Of a stretch of DNA of 64,000 nucleotides, positions 51,126-60,442 are shown piece by piece (position 1 is the stretch's first letter; every line of letters starts with the position of its first letter). The stretch lies in the NCBI GenBank assembly GCA_035547515.1, contig DASZUS010000056.1:62001-126000 (forward strand), in the 5' to 3' direction. Position numbers and translations under genes: made by a program. Under the pieces are notes generated by a model. That model saw only the letters and a program-made list of their open reading frames with translations. It was not told where the DNA came from and searched no databases. Origin of the DNA: DASZTV01 sp035547515 (GTDB lineage: Bacteria; Actinomycetota; Actinomycetes; JAFAQI01).

Positions 51126-54100
51126 GTGGGCACCGGCGGCGACGGTCAGCCAGGTGAGCCCGGCCACTCCGGCTCGCTGGCCAGCGTCCTTGCAGCAAGC
51201 GGCACCCTCGGGCAGGACCTTCTCGCCGTCGACTGGAGCAGCACGCCGCTGGGCCCGATGGACACCTGGCCTCACAGCCTCCAGGCGGCGGTACGCATCG
51301 TCGTGAGCTCGCGGTTCTCCATGTGGATGGCATGGGGCCCGGACCTGACCTTCTTCTGCAACGAGGCCTACCGGCGCGACACCCTTGGCGTGAAGTACCC
51401 GTGGGCGCTCGGCCGGTCGGCGCGCGAGGTCTGGGCCGAGATCTGGCCGGACATCGGTCCGCGCATCGACACCGTGCTGCGGACCGGCCAGGCGACCTGG
51501 GACGAGTCGCTGCTGCTGTTCCTCGAGCGCAGCGGCTACCGCGAGGAGACCTACCACACGTTCTCCTACAGCCCACTGCCCGACGACGACGGCCGGATCG
51601 CCGGCATGTTGTGCGTCGTCAGCGAGGATACCGAGCGCGTGATCGCGCTGCGTCGTATGGCGACCCTCCGGGATCTCAGCGCCGAGCAGACCGCGGTCGA
51701 TCGCGAGGCGCAGGTCTGGGCGGCAGCGGCCCGCCAGCTCTCGGCAGACCAGCGCTCGCTGCCCTTTACCCTCACCTACCTGTTCACCGACGACCAGCGG
51801 AACCGCGCCCGGCTGGCCTGCTCGACCGGTTGGCCGCCCCACCATCCGGCGGCACCCGAGACGTTGACCGACGACGCGATCTGGCCGATGTCGGCGGCAG
51901 CCGACGAGTCGGAGTGGCTGGTCGACGTCGCCGACCTCGAGAACCTGCCCACGGGGGCATGGGACGAGCCGCCGCTGCAGGCGTTCGCGGTCCCTCTCGA
52001 GGCCCCCGGACAGCAGGGACCCTACGGGCTGCTGATCGCCGGGCTGAACCGATACCGGATCTTCGACGACGGCTACCGAACGTTCATCCGGCTGATCGCA
52101 GGCCAGCTCGCGACCCGGCTCGCCGCCGTTCGCGCCTATGAGACCGAGCGCAGCCGCGCCGAGGCACTCGCCGAGCTCGACCGCGCGAAGACCGCGTTCT
52201 TCACCAACGTCAGCCACGAGTTCCGTACGCCGCTCACGCTGCTGCTCGGGCCTGCCGAGGACGCCCTGTCCGACCAGACCGCTCCGCTGCCCGCCGTCCA
52301 GCGCCGTCGGCTCGAGGTGATCAGCCGCAATGCGCAGCGCCTGCTGCGGTTGGTCAACACTCTCCTGGACTTCTCCCGGCTGCAGTCGGGCCGGGTGACG
52401 GCGCGGTTCGAGCCTACCGACCTCGCCCGGATGACCGCCGAGCTCGCGGCGATGTTCGAGTCGGCCGTCGAGCGAGCGGGACTGACCCTCACCGTGCAGT
52501 GCGAGCCGCTGCCCGAGCCGGTCTTCGTGGACCGCGAGATGTGGTCGAAGATCGTCCTGAACCTCATCTCCAACGCACTGAAGTTCACCTTCGACGGCGG
52601 CATCGAGGTACGCGTCGCCGCGGCGGACGGCGGCGCCCGGCTGACCGTGAGCGACACAGGCATCGGGATCGCGGCGGAGGACCAGCCGAGGCTGTTCGAG
52701 CGGTTCCACCGGGTGCTCGGCGCCCGGTCCCGCTCCCACGAGGGGTCCGGTATCGGGCTCGCCCTGGTCGCCGAGCTCACCGAGCTGCACGGCGGGAGCG
52801 TCGCCGTCGACAGCACACCCGGCAGAGGGACCACGTTCACGGTGACCGTTCCCTTCGGCGAGGGCCACCTCCCGAAGGACCAGCTCGCTGCCGGAACAGA
52901 TGACGGCGCCGACAGCGAGGCAGCGCAGCGCCGAGCCGCCGACGTGGTCGCCGAGGCCATGCGCTGGCTCAGTCAGGACGACGACGGGTACGACGGCGAC
53001 CGCGAGCCGGCCACCCGGTCGCGGATCCTCGTCGCTGACGACAACGCCGACATGCGCTCCTACCTCGCCGGCCTGCTGTCGTCGGACTATCGCGTCGACG
53101 CCGTCGCGGATGGCGAGGCGGCGCTCGAGCTCGCCCGGCGCGACCCTCCGGATCTCGTGCTGACCGACGTGATGATGCCGAGACTCGACGGCTTCGGGCT
53201 GCTGCGAGCGCTGCGCGAAGGTCCGACGACAGCGCACGTGCCCGTCGTGATGATCTCCGCGAGGGCCGGCGAGGAAGGGATGATCGAGGGCCTGGACGCC
53301 GGGGCGGACGACTACCTGATCAAGCCGTTCTCTGCCCGGGAGCTCCTCGCCCGTGTCCGGACCAACCTCGAGCTCGACCGGTCCCGCCGTACCCAGGAGA
53401 CGCTGCAGGAGAGCCGGCGCCTGCTCGACCAGGCGCAACGGCTCGCCAAGGTCGGCAGCTGGGAGCTCAACCTCACCAACAACACCTTCGTCACCTCGGA
53501 CGAGCTGCTGCGCATCATCGACAAGTCCGCCGACGAGCTGCGCGAGCTCGGTCTGGCCGGAGCCGTTGAGGCCTTGGTGCATCCCGACGACCGGGACGGG
53601 GTCATCGAATCGGTTCGCCGGGCCGCGCGTGAACGCTCGACCTTCAGCTACGACACCAAGATCCGCGTGAACGGGCGGCCCGGCACGGTGCGCGTGGTCG
53701 GGGAGCCGGTCATCGACGACGCGGGCGAGCTGGTGGGGCTTCGCGGCTCGCTGCAGGACATCACCGAGCAGCAGCTCGCCGAGCAGGCGCTCACCGTCGC
53801 GGCCGCGGAGCGCGAGGCGGCGGTCCGCGAGCACAGCATCGCCGACCAGCTGCAGACCAGCTTGCTGCCGGAGCGGGAGTTCGACCCGGAGCTCCTGCGA
53901 GTCGCGACCTTCTACCGCGCCGGCGTCGCCGGCACGCAGGTCGGCGGTGACTGGTACGACGTGATCGAGCTCGGCGCCGGCCGTACCGCGCTAGTGATCG
54001 GGGACGTCATGGGCCGGGGCGTTGCCGCCGCGGCTGTCATGGGCCAGATCCGGTCGGCGATCCGTGCCTACGCCCGCCTCGACCTGCTCCCGGTCGACGT

Positions 54101-54917
54101 CCTCGAGCACCTCGACGGCGTGGTTCGTGGTCTCGGCACGGACCAGATCGTCACCTGCATCTATGCCGTGTACGACCCCCACGACCGAAGCGTCCGGCTG
54201 GCCAACGCGGGACACCTCCCGCCGCTACTTGCCGTCGACGGGCACTGCGAGCCGGTCGGGCAGGCCGGGCCGCCGCTCGGCGCCGGCCCGCTCCTGCTCG
54301 ACGAGACCGAGATCCGCGAGCTCACCCCGGGCTCGATGCTCGCCTTCTACACCGACGGTCTCGTCGAGCACCGGGAGCGCGACATCCAGGCCGGCATCGA
54401 TGTGCTCGCCGAAGCCCTGCGCGATGCCGACCTCGAGCAGGACCTGCCGACCTTGCCCGATCGGCTGGTGGCGCGATTGCTGCCGGAAGGTCCCGACGAC
54501 GACGTCGCGATGCTTCTCGCGACCCTGCCCATCGAGCATCGCCTCCTGCCCGCGGTCTCGTTGCACGTCGATCCCGCATCCCCGGGCATTGCCCACGCCC
54601 GGCAACTCGTCGCGACGACGCTGACCGACTGGGGCGTGCGGCCCGAGCGGGTCGACGACATCGTGCTGTGCGCCGACGAGCTGGTCACCAATGCGGTGCT
54701 GCACAGCAAGCCACCGATCACGCTACGTATCCGGCGCAACGTCTCCGGCGTCTCGCTTCAGATCGACGACGGGCTCAGCGGGCTGCCGCGCCGAACCCGT
54801 GCCGGCGCCGACGACGAGCACGGCCGTGGCGTCCAGATCGTGGCGATGCTCAGCGACGAGTGGGGATCGCGGCCGACGCGCTTCGGCAAGTCGGTGTGGT
54901 GCAACTTCCGGCTGTGA
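51126..54917 (+). CDS. Multi-domain PAS/GAF histidine kinase-receiver-SpoIIE phosphatase-RsbW protein
   Basis: A 1,263-residue signalling protein. GTG 51126 is chosen: GGAGGGGGTGG lies directly before it; ATGs at 51102 and 51105 have no ribosome site. Domains in order: PAS-like (~45-170), GAF-like (~180-330), HisKA with H364 in SHEFRTPL, HATPase (~440-560; NLISNALKFT, DTGIGI, GSGIGLALV), receiver with D681 (LTDVMMPRLDG), PAS (~760-880), SpoIIE/PP2C (GGDWYDVIELG, GDVMGRGVAAAAVM) and an RsbW-like ATPase (~1150-1263). Phosphatase plus anti-sigma-type kinase suggests control of an alternative sigma factor through partner switching, driven by an internal two-component relay. Confidence 0.93.
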   Translation: MGTGGDGQPGEPGHSGSLASVLAASGTLGQDLLAVDWSSTPLGPMDTWPHSLQAAVRIVVSSRFSMWMAWGPDLTFFCNEAYRRDTLGVKYPWALGRSAREVWAEIWPDIGPRIDTVLRTGQATWDESLLLFLERSGYREETYHTFSYSPLPDDDGRIAGMLCVVSEDTERVIALRRMATLRDLSAEQTAVDREAQVWAAAARQLSADQRSLPFTLTYLFTDDQRNRARLACSTGWPPHHPAAPETLTDDAIWPMSAAADESEWLVDVADLENLPTGAWDEPPLQAFAVPLEAPGQQGPYGLLIAGLNRYRIFDDGYRTFIRLIAGQLATRLAAVRAYETERSRAEALAELDRAKTAFFTNVSHEFRTPLTLLLGPAEDALSDQTAPLPAVQRRRLEVISRNAQRLLRLVNTLLDFSRLQSGRVTARFEPTDLARMTAELAAMFESAVERAGLTLTVQCEPLPEPVFVDREMWSKIVLNLISNALKFTFDGGIEVRVAAADGGARLTVSDTGIGIAAEDQPRLFERFHRVLGARSRSHEGSGIGLALVAELTELHGGSVAVDSTPGRGTTFTVTVPFGEGHLPKDQLAAGTDDGADSEAAQRRAADVVAEAMRWLSQDDDGYDGDREPATRSRILVADDNADMRSYLAGLLSSDYRVDAVADGEAALELARRDPPDLVLTDVMMPRLDGFGLLRALREGPTTAHVPVVMISARAGEEGMIEGLDAGADDYLIKPFSARELLARVRTNLELDRSRRTQETLQESRRLLDQAQRLAKVGSWELNLTNNTFVTSDELLRIIDKSADELRELGLAGAVEALVHPDDRDGVIESVRRAARERSTFSYDTKIRVNGRPGTVRVVGEPVIDDAGELVGLRGSLQDITEQQLAEQALTVAAAEREAAVREHSIADQLQTSLLPEREFDPELLRVATFYRAGVAGTQVGGDWYDVIELGAGRTALVIGDVMGRGVAAAAVMGQIRSAIRAYARLDLLPVDVLEHLDGVVRGLGTDQIVTCIYAVYDPHDRSVRLANAGHLPPLLAVDGHCEPVGQAGPPLGAGPLLLDETEIRELTPGSMLAFYTDGLVEHRERDIQAGIDVLAEALRDADLEQDLPTLPDRLVARLLPEGPDDDVAMLLATLPIEHRLLPAVSLHVDPASPGIAHARQLVATTLTDWGVRPERVDDIVLCADELVTNAVLHSKPPITLRIRRNVSGVSLQIDDGLSGLPRRTRAGADDEHGRGVQIVAMLSDEWGSRPTRFGKSVWCNFRL

Positions 54918-54941
54918 CGCTGCGATCTGCGCGGGGCGCGC

Positions 54942-57200
54942 TCAGCGGTCGGACAGGGCGTCGGTGAGCAGGCTGACCAGCGTCTCGAGGCGTACGTCGA
55001 TGTCCTTCACCTCGACCTGCTGCCCGTCCAACGCCCGCGCGGCGAGCCCTTCCTTCAGCCCGATCAGGTCCGCGACGCGCGCGTCCACGGTCTGCGCGGC
55101 GATGATCCGCCAGGCCGTGACCGGCTGGTCCTGACCGATCCGGTGCACTCGGTCGATCGCCTGGGTCTGCTCGGCCGCGGTCCAGGACAGCTCGGCGAGC
55201 ACGACGTTGGACGACACCTGCAGGTTGATCCCCACCCCGGCCGCGGTCAGCGAGCAGACGATGACCTGCACGTCGTCATCGTTGACGAAGGCGTCGATGT
55301 TGGCCGTCCGCACCTTGGTGGACTGGTCCCCGCGAATCGAGGAGTAGCCGATGCCACGCTTCTCGAACAGCGCCTCGGCCGCGTCCATCACGTCGATGTG
55401 CTTGGCGAAGAACACGACCTTGCCGGCGCTGTGCGCCAGCTGCGCCGCGTAGTCGGCGGCGAGCTCGGCCTTGGCCTGCCCGATGCGCCGCATCATCGCG
55501 AAGACGTTCTCGCCCGACGTGTCGCTCTCGTCGGCGTTGCGGAGCTCGCGGGCGCACACCTGGCGTACGACGGAAGCGTCGATGCCGGCGAGCTGGTCGC
55601 CGTCCTTGCGCGCGGCGACCGCACTGTCGTAGCGCTTGAGCAATCGCGCCACGAGCTTCTTTTCGGCGGTGCGCACCGACGTGCCCGCAGCACCTTCCAG
55701 CTCGACCGGCACGTCCGCGACCCGGCGCGCCGGGATGTCCTTGGCGACCTCGACCTTTCGCCGCCGCACGACACCCATCTCTATGACGCTGTCGCGCGCC
55801 ATCGGGTAGAACGCCGGGTCGACCGGTGTGGTGCCGTTGGCCTCCAGCGCGTGCAGCAGGTCCGGGCCGACCTCGTTCTCGGTGATCCAGCCGAGGAACT
55901 CCCAGATCGCCAGGAAGTCGTCGATGTCGTTGATCAGTGGCGTACCGGTCAGCGCCATGAGCAGCGGGCGCGGCGTCCGCTCGCGGATCTTTCGCGACAG
56001 GTCGAGCACGTTCTTCGAACGCTGTGCGGACTTGTTCTTGATGAAGTGCGCCTCGTCGACGATCATCCCGCGGAACCCGAACCGGCTCAGCCACCCGACG
56101 TGGCGGCCGAGGATGTCGTAGTTCACCACGACGATGTCGCGGAACGCGTCGACCGTCTCGCCGTCGCCGTGGACGACGGTCGCGCTGTGCTGCGGGGTCC
56201 ACATCGCGGCCTCGCGCGCCCAGCTCGTCTTCACGACGTTCGGTACGACGACGAGCAGCGGGTAGGCGTCCGCGGCCTGCGCCGCGAGCAGCGCCTGGGC
56301 GGTCTTGCCCAGGCCCGGCTCGTCGGCGAGCAGGAAGGTGCGGTGGCCTTCGCGGGCCTTGGCGACGACCTGCGCCTGGTGCGGCATCAGCTCCAGGCCC
56401 GGTGGCAGGAACGTCGGGCCCGGGGGCGGCAGCGTCATGCACGAGCGAGCGTCCGCGGTCGACTGCTCGAACGAGCGCAGCAGCGGCTTGATCAGCTCCC
56501 AGTCGATCAGCAGCCGCGGCTTGGGGCGCGGCGGCGGAGCTGCCGAGAAGTCAGGGGCGAGGAACGGGTTGACCAGGCTGCGCTGCACCGCCGACAGCGG
56601 GACCACCTGGCGCTCGCGCTCGGCGGCCGGCTCGGGAGCGAAGCTCGACTCGACCTCGGCCTCGACCTCCGGCTCGACGACGAGACCTGCCTTGGCGCGC
56701 AGCGCTTGCACCGCCTCGCGGGTGCCGGGCAGCATCGGCGCGCCGTCGGCCAGCAGCTCGAACAACGAGCCGTCGCGACCGGCGACGCGGGCGAGGCTCG
56801 CGGCCAGGCCCTCGATGCGCTTCTGCGTCGCGGCTCGGGCCGCCGGGCTCATCGGCGCCGTCAGCGCCTCGGCGCGCTGCTCGCGTAGCAACAACGCGAC
56901 CGCCTGGAACTGCGCGCGCATCGCGGGCGTGACCCGGCCACGACCCAGGTTCGCCGTTGCCATGGCGAGGACGGCGAGCGGGCCCTGGTCCTGCAGCCGG
57001 GCGGCCGAGCTCTGCCGCGCCGGCTGGGCACGGTGTCGGGGCTCGGCGTGCGGGTGCGAGTGGGCGCGCCCCGGCCCGTCGGTGACGTCGTCGCTCAGCG
57101 GCGACTCAACGCCCCCGCGAGTGCGGCGGCGGGAACGTGGCGGCAATCGCTCTCCCCGGCCGACCGACGACACGGTGACGTCGGCCCGATCGATGAACAT
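54942..57200 (-). CDS. SNF2-family helicase (SMARCAL1-like)
   Basis: A 752-residue DNA translocase. The helicase core starts near residue 270: LADEPGLGKTAQALLAAQAA (motif I), VDEAHFIKNKSAQRS (II), LTGTPLINDIDDFLAI (III), and motif VI in AIDRVHRIGQDQPVTAW. The first ~250 residues lack recognised domains and the true start may be later (ATG near 56965). It resembles annealing helicases of the SMARCAL1 group that process stalled replication forks. It is convergent with the large signalling gene, with 24 bases between stops. Confidence 0.9.
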   Translation of the reverse strand: MFIDRADVTVSSVGRGERLPPRSRRRTRGGVESPLSDDVTDGPGRAHSHPHAEPRHRAQPARQSSAARLQDQGPLAVLAMATANLGRGRVTPAMRAQFQAVALLLREQRAEALTAPMSPAARAATQKRIEGLAASLARVAGRDGSLFELLADGAPMLPGTREAVQALRAKAGLVVEPEVEAEVESSFAPEPAAERERQVVPLSAVQRSLVNPFLAPDFSAAPPPRPKPRLLIDWELIKPLLRSFEQSTADARSCMTLPPPGPTFLPPGLELMPHQAQVVAKAREGHRTFLLADEPGLGKTAQALLAAQAADAYPLLVVVPNVVKTSWAREAAMWTPQHSATVVHGDGETVDAFRDIVVVNYDILGRHVGWLSRFGFRGMIVDEAHFIKNKSAQRSKNVLDLSRKIRERTPRPLLMALTGTPLINDIDDFLAIWEFLGWITENEVGPDLLHALEANGTTPVDPAFYPMARDSVIEMGVVRRRKVEVAKDIPARRVADVPVELEGAAGTSVRTAEKKLVARLLKRYDSAVAARKDGDQLAGIDASVVRQVCARELRNADESDTSGENVFAMMRRIGQAKAELAADYAAQLAHSAGKVVFFAKHIDVMDAAEALFEKRGIGYSSIRGDQSTKVRTANIDAFVNDDDVQVIVCSLTAAGVGINLQVSSNVVLAELSWTAAEQTQAIDRVHRIGQDQPVTAWRIIAAQTVDARVADLIGLKEGLAARALDGQQVEVKDIDVRLETLVSLLTDALSDR

Positions 57201-57254
57201 GCACGAAGCCTGAATCCGACTGCAGAGCGGTCAGCCTGCTCGCGCTCCCTCATC

Positions 57255-58574
57255 CTAACTTGCCGGGAGGGCAAGCACGAACCGCGCGCCCCCTAGCGGC
57301 GAGTCGTCCACCCGCAGGCTTCCGCCGTGCGCCTGCGCCGTGGCGCGGGCGATCGCCAGACCGAGGCCTGATCCGCCCTCCCCGCGAGCCCTCGCGTCAT
57401 CGAGGCGAACGAACCGTTCGAAGATCCGCTGCCGGTCCTCCACGGGTACGCCGGGGCCGTCGTCGTCGACGCGCACCTCGATGGTTCCCGGAGCCGGTCG
57501 CGCCAGGCTCACCTTCACCTGCGACGCGGCATGACGATGCGCGTTGGCGGTCAGGTTGTCGATCGCGCGCGAGAGCGCGCGTCGATCGCCGAGTACGACG
57601 TAGGGCTCCCGGGCCGCGGCCGCCGGCACGAGCTCAGCAAGGTCGACCGGCGCGGTGACGAGCTGGGAGTCCGACTCCATGCGGGCGAGGGTGAGCAGGT
57701 CGTCGACCAGCGCGACCAGCCGGTCGGTGTCCTGCAACGCGCCCGCCAGCAGCTCGCTGCGCTCCGTCTCGTCGGACTCGGCCTGTGCCACCTCGAGCTG
57801 GGTGCGAGCCGCCGCGAGCGGGCTGCGCAGCTCGTGCGCGACGTCGGCGACGAACTGCTGCTCCCGGGCCGAGGCCGCCGCAAGCCGGTCGAGCATTGCG
57901 TTGAGGGTCACCGCGAGCGCCCGGATCTCGTCGTGGCTGCCGGGAAGCGGCAGCCGCACACCGCCCGCCGGGTGGGTGACCTCCTCGGCGGTGCGGCTCA
58001 AGCTCGCGACGGCTCCCAGTGCGCGGCCGAGGAGCAGCCACAGCGCGCCGGCGACCAGAACGAGCAGGACCGGCGCGGCGATGACGACGTACCGAGAGAG
58101 GCTGTGCAGCGTCGCGCGCTCGTCGCGCAGCGACTCGGCGACCACGACGTAGTCCGTCGACCCGCCGCGATCGACCGCCCGCACGAGGACGCGGTTGAGG
58201 CCGGTGGAGGCCGTCTCGTTGACCATCTCACTGCGCGGGCCGCCGCCCGCCTGCGCCGCCAGCGCGGGGTCGGCGACCAGCGGAAGGGTCCGGGACGTCC
58301 CCGGCGAGACAGCGACGACGGCGCCCTGCGCGTCGATCACCTGGGCGGCCTGACCGGCCTCCACCGGCAAGGTTGGCGGCGTCGCTCCGGCGGCGACCAG
58401 CGCCGCGATGTTGTCCGCCGCGCTGCGGTTCACGAGGTCGACGGCGTGTACCCGGCTCGATGCGAAGCCGTGCAGCAGCAGCAGGCTGCCGGCTGCCAGA
58501 AACACGGCAAGCGCTGCGGTCGCGATCGCGGTGAGCCGGGCGCGCAGTCCGAGCCGGCTCCAGCCGCCCGTCAG
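57255..58574 (-). CDS. Sensor histidine kinase, apparently starting at CTG
   Basis: A 439-residue membrane kinase. Helix 1 (LTAIATAALAVFLAAGSLLL), an extracytoplasmic sensor (~45-165), helix 2 (YVVIAAPVLLVLVAGALWLL), HAMP, HisKA with VADVAHELRSPLAA, and HATPase with DNLTANAHRHA and GSGLGLAIARATA. In frame there is no ATG, GTG or TTG between the RR stop and helix 1; CTG at 58574 forms a CTGA overlap with the RR stop and has GGAAGGG eight bases ahead. Upstream GTG (58709) would give an unconserved 45-residue lead. Pairs with the OmpR gene. Confidence 0.88.
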   Translation of the reverse strand: MTGGWSRLGLRARLTAIATAALAVFLAAGSLLLLHGFASSRVHAVDLVNRSAADNIAALVAAGATPPTLPVEAGQAAQVIDAQGAVVAVSPGTSRTLPLVADPALAAQAGGGPRSEMVNETASTGLNRVLVRAVDRGGSTDYVVVAESLRDERATLHSLSRYVVIAAPVLLVLVAGALWLLLGRALGAVASLSRTAEEVTHPAGGVRLPLPGSHDEIRALAVTLNAMLDRLAAASAREQQFVADVAHELRSPLAAARTQLEVAQAESDETERSELLAGALQDTDRLVALVDDLLTLARMESDSQLVTAPVDLAELVPAAAAREPYVVLGDRRALSRAIDNLTANAHRHAASQVKVSLARPAPGTIEVRVDDDGPGVPVEDRQRIFERFVRLDDARARGEGGSGLGLAIARATAQAHGGSLRVDDSPLGGARFVLALPAS

Positions 58575-59242
58575 CTGCTGCGCCCTTCCGGCACGCGGTA
58601 GCCCGCTCCCCTGACCGTCTCGATCACGTCGCGTCCCAGCTTGCGCCGCAGGTAGCCGACGTAGACCTCGACGACGTTGAGATCCCGACTGTGATCGTGC
58701 GACTCCCACACGTGTTCGTAGAGCTCGGCTTTCGAGACCACCTGACCGGCATGACGGGTGAGATAGGCCAGCAGCGCGAACTCGCGCGCCGTGATCTCGA
58801 CCTCCTCACCGTTGCGGAGCACTCGTCGCGTTGCTGGGTCGACCTCGACGGTCCCGGAGCGCATGACGGCGGGACGCGGCGCGGCGCCGCGCCGCAGGAG
58901 AGCGCGGATCCGCGCGACCAGCACGACGAGCGAGAACGGCTTGGTCAGGTAGTCGTCGGCGCCTTCGTCCAGTGCGTCGGCCTCGTCGTACTCACCGTCC
59001 TTGGCGGTGAGCATCAGCACCGGCGTCCACACTTCAGCGGTCCGCAGTCGCCGCACGAGCTCATAGCCGGAGAGCACCGGAAGCATCAGGTCGAGCACGA
59101 TGAGGTCGTAGTCACCGGCGAGCGCCGCGTCCAAGCCCGCGCCCCCGTCGTGGGCGAGATCGACGACGTAGCCTTCCCGGCTCAACCCGGTCTGCAGTGC
59201 CCGGGCAAGGCGGAGCTCGTCATCGACCACCAGCAACCGCAC
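58571..59242 (-). CDS. OmpR/PhoB-family response regulator
   Basis: A 223-residue regulator: receiver (residues 1-115; LLVVDDELRLARAL, phospho-Asp in LIVLDLMLPVLSG, Lys in YLTKPFS) and OmpR winged helix (~125-220; EITAREFALLAYLTRHAGQV, VVEVYVGYLRRKLG). GTG 59242 has no Shine-Dalgarno, so a leaderless start is likely. Divergent from the LolA-like gene, whose promoter carries an 11-bp-spaced direct repeat fitting this protein. Confidence 0.92.
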   Translation of the reverse strand: MRLLVVDDELRLARALQTGLSREGYVVDLAHDGGAGLDAALAGDYDLIVLDLMLPVLSGYELVRRLRTAEVWTPVLMLTAKDGEYDEADALDEGADDYLTKPFSLVVLVARIRALLRRGAAPRPAVMRSGTVEVDPATRRVLRNGEEVEITAREFALLAYLTRHAGQVVSKAELYEHVWESHDHSRDLNVVEVYVGYLRRKLGRDVIETVRGAGYRVPEGRSS

Positions 59243-59295
59243 GTACCCAGTGTCCGGCTCTGCGCGGCCAGCCGCTATCTCGCCGCCGCACTGGT

Positions 59296-59312
59296 TCTCA
59301 GCGTCCTCTCAG
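59296..59312 (+). promoter_or_regulatory. Direct repeat, likely response-regulator site
   Basis: CTCAG at 59297-59301 and again at 59308-59312, exactly 11 bp apart (TTCTCAGCGTCCTCTCAGG), the spacing of tandem OmpR/PhoB half-sites. It lies 24 bp before the start of the LolA-like gene and 55 bp from the start of the regulator gene. Confidence 0.5.
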
Positions 59313-59335
59313 GCTTGCCTTGGCAGCCTGTCGGC

Positions 59336-60442
59336 ATGGCCCTGTCCCCCGCCGCGCGCCACCGGGCGCGCTACCTCGTCCCCCTCGGCGCTGCCGCGAT
59401 CACCGCTGGCATCGTTCTGGTCCCGCAAGCCGCGTCCGGTGTGACCCATCCGAACCTGCCGGCTCGCACCGCGGCCCAGCTTCTCGCTTCCCTGGAGAAG
59501 GCGCAGCTCTCGCCGTTCAGCGGCACCGTGGTCGAGACGGCGAGGCTCGGGTTGCCCGACCTCGGCGAGAGCACGCTGGCCGGCGACGTGGCACCGAGCG
59601 GACAGTCCGGGCTGATGCCGATCATCACCCTGCTCAGCGGCTCGCACACCGCGCAGATCGCGTACGGCGGACCCGACAAGCAGCGCGTCGCGATCTTCCT
59701 CTCCGACCTGTCCGAGATGGACGTCGTGCACAACGGCACCGACGTCTGGACCTACTCCAGCGACACCAACTCGGTGACCCACAACACGTTGCCCGCCGAC
59801 AGCGAGGACTCCCCCGAGCAGGATGTGACCACGCCGGCCAACCCGGACAAGCTGGCCGAGCAGGCACTCAAAGCCATCGACCCCTCGACCGTCGTGACGG
59901 TGGACCGTACGGCGGAGGTCGCGAGCCGGCCGGCGTACCAGCTCGATCTCGCGCCGCGCGACCCCAACAGCCTGATCGACTCGGTGCGCATCGCGCTCGA
60001 CTCGGCGACATCGATGCCGCTGCGGGTTCAGATCTGGGCGCGCAACGACACGTCGTCTCCGGCCTTCGAAGTCGGGTTCACGAGCATCTCGATGTCGCCG
60101 CCCAGCGACTCGACGTTCGACTTCTCGACCCCGCCCACCGCGACGACCGAACCGCTGCCGTTCTCCCGCGAGTTCGGCGGTGCCTCCGCCGGGACCGGCG
60201 GTCACGCCACGTCAGAAGAGCCGAGCATCCTCGGGCACGACTGGACCTCAGTTCTCGTCGACCACCCGAGCGCCCGAGGCCTCGGCCAAGCGCTCGACCA
60301 GCTCGGCAGCCGGGTCGCCGCCGGTCATCTGATCACCACCAGCCTGGTCACCATCCTCGTCACCGACGACGGCCGGGTCCTTGTCGGCGCGGTGACGCCG
60401 AGCTATCTCGAGCGGCTCGCGGCCAGCCAGGCCGCCCGATGA
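59336..60442 (+). CDS. LolA/DUF2092-like exported protein
   Basis: A 368-residue protein with an N-terminal signal or anchor helix (YLVPLGAAAITAGIVLVPQA) and a LolA-like beta fold: AAQLLASLEKAQLSPFSGTV at the start, then VAIFLSDLSEMDVVHNGTDV and WTYSSDTNSVTHNTLP. In Gram-positives such proteins are extracellular and linked with envelope stress and with sigma-factor or two-component control. Overlaps the ABC ATPase start by 4 bp and is probably activated by the divergent regulator. ATG 59336 is chosen by the signal peptide. Confidence 0.82.
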   Translation: MALSPAARHRARYLVPLGAAAITAGIVLVPQAASGVTHPNLPARTAAQLLASLEKAQLSPFSGTVVETARLGLPDLGESTLAGDVAPSGQSGLMPIITLLSGSHTAQIAYGGPDKQRVAIFLSDLSEMDVVHNGTDVWTYSSDTNSVTHNTLPADSEDSPEQDVTTPANPDKLAEQALKAIDPSTVVTVDRTAEVASRPAYQLDLAPRDPNSLIDSVRIALDSATSMPLRVQIWARNDTSSPAFEVGFTSISMSPPSDSTFDFSTPPTATTEPLPFSREFGGASAGTGGHATSEEPSILGHDWTSVLVDHPSARGLGQALDQLGSRVAAGHLITTSLVTILVTDDGRVLVGAVTPSYLERLAASQAAR

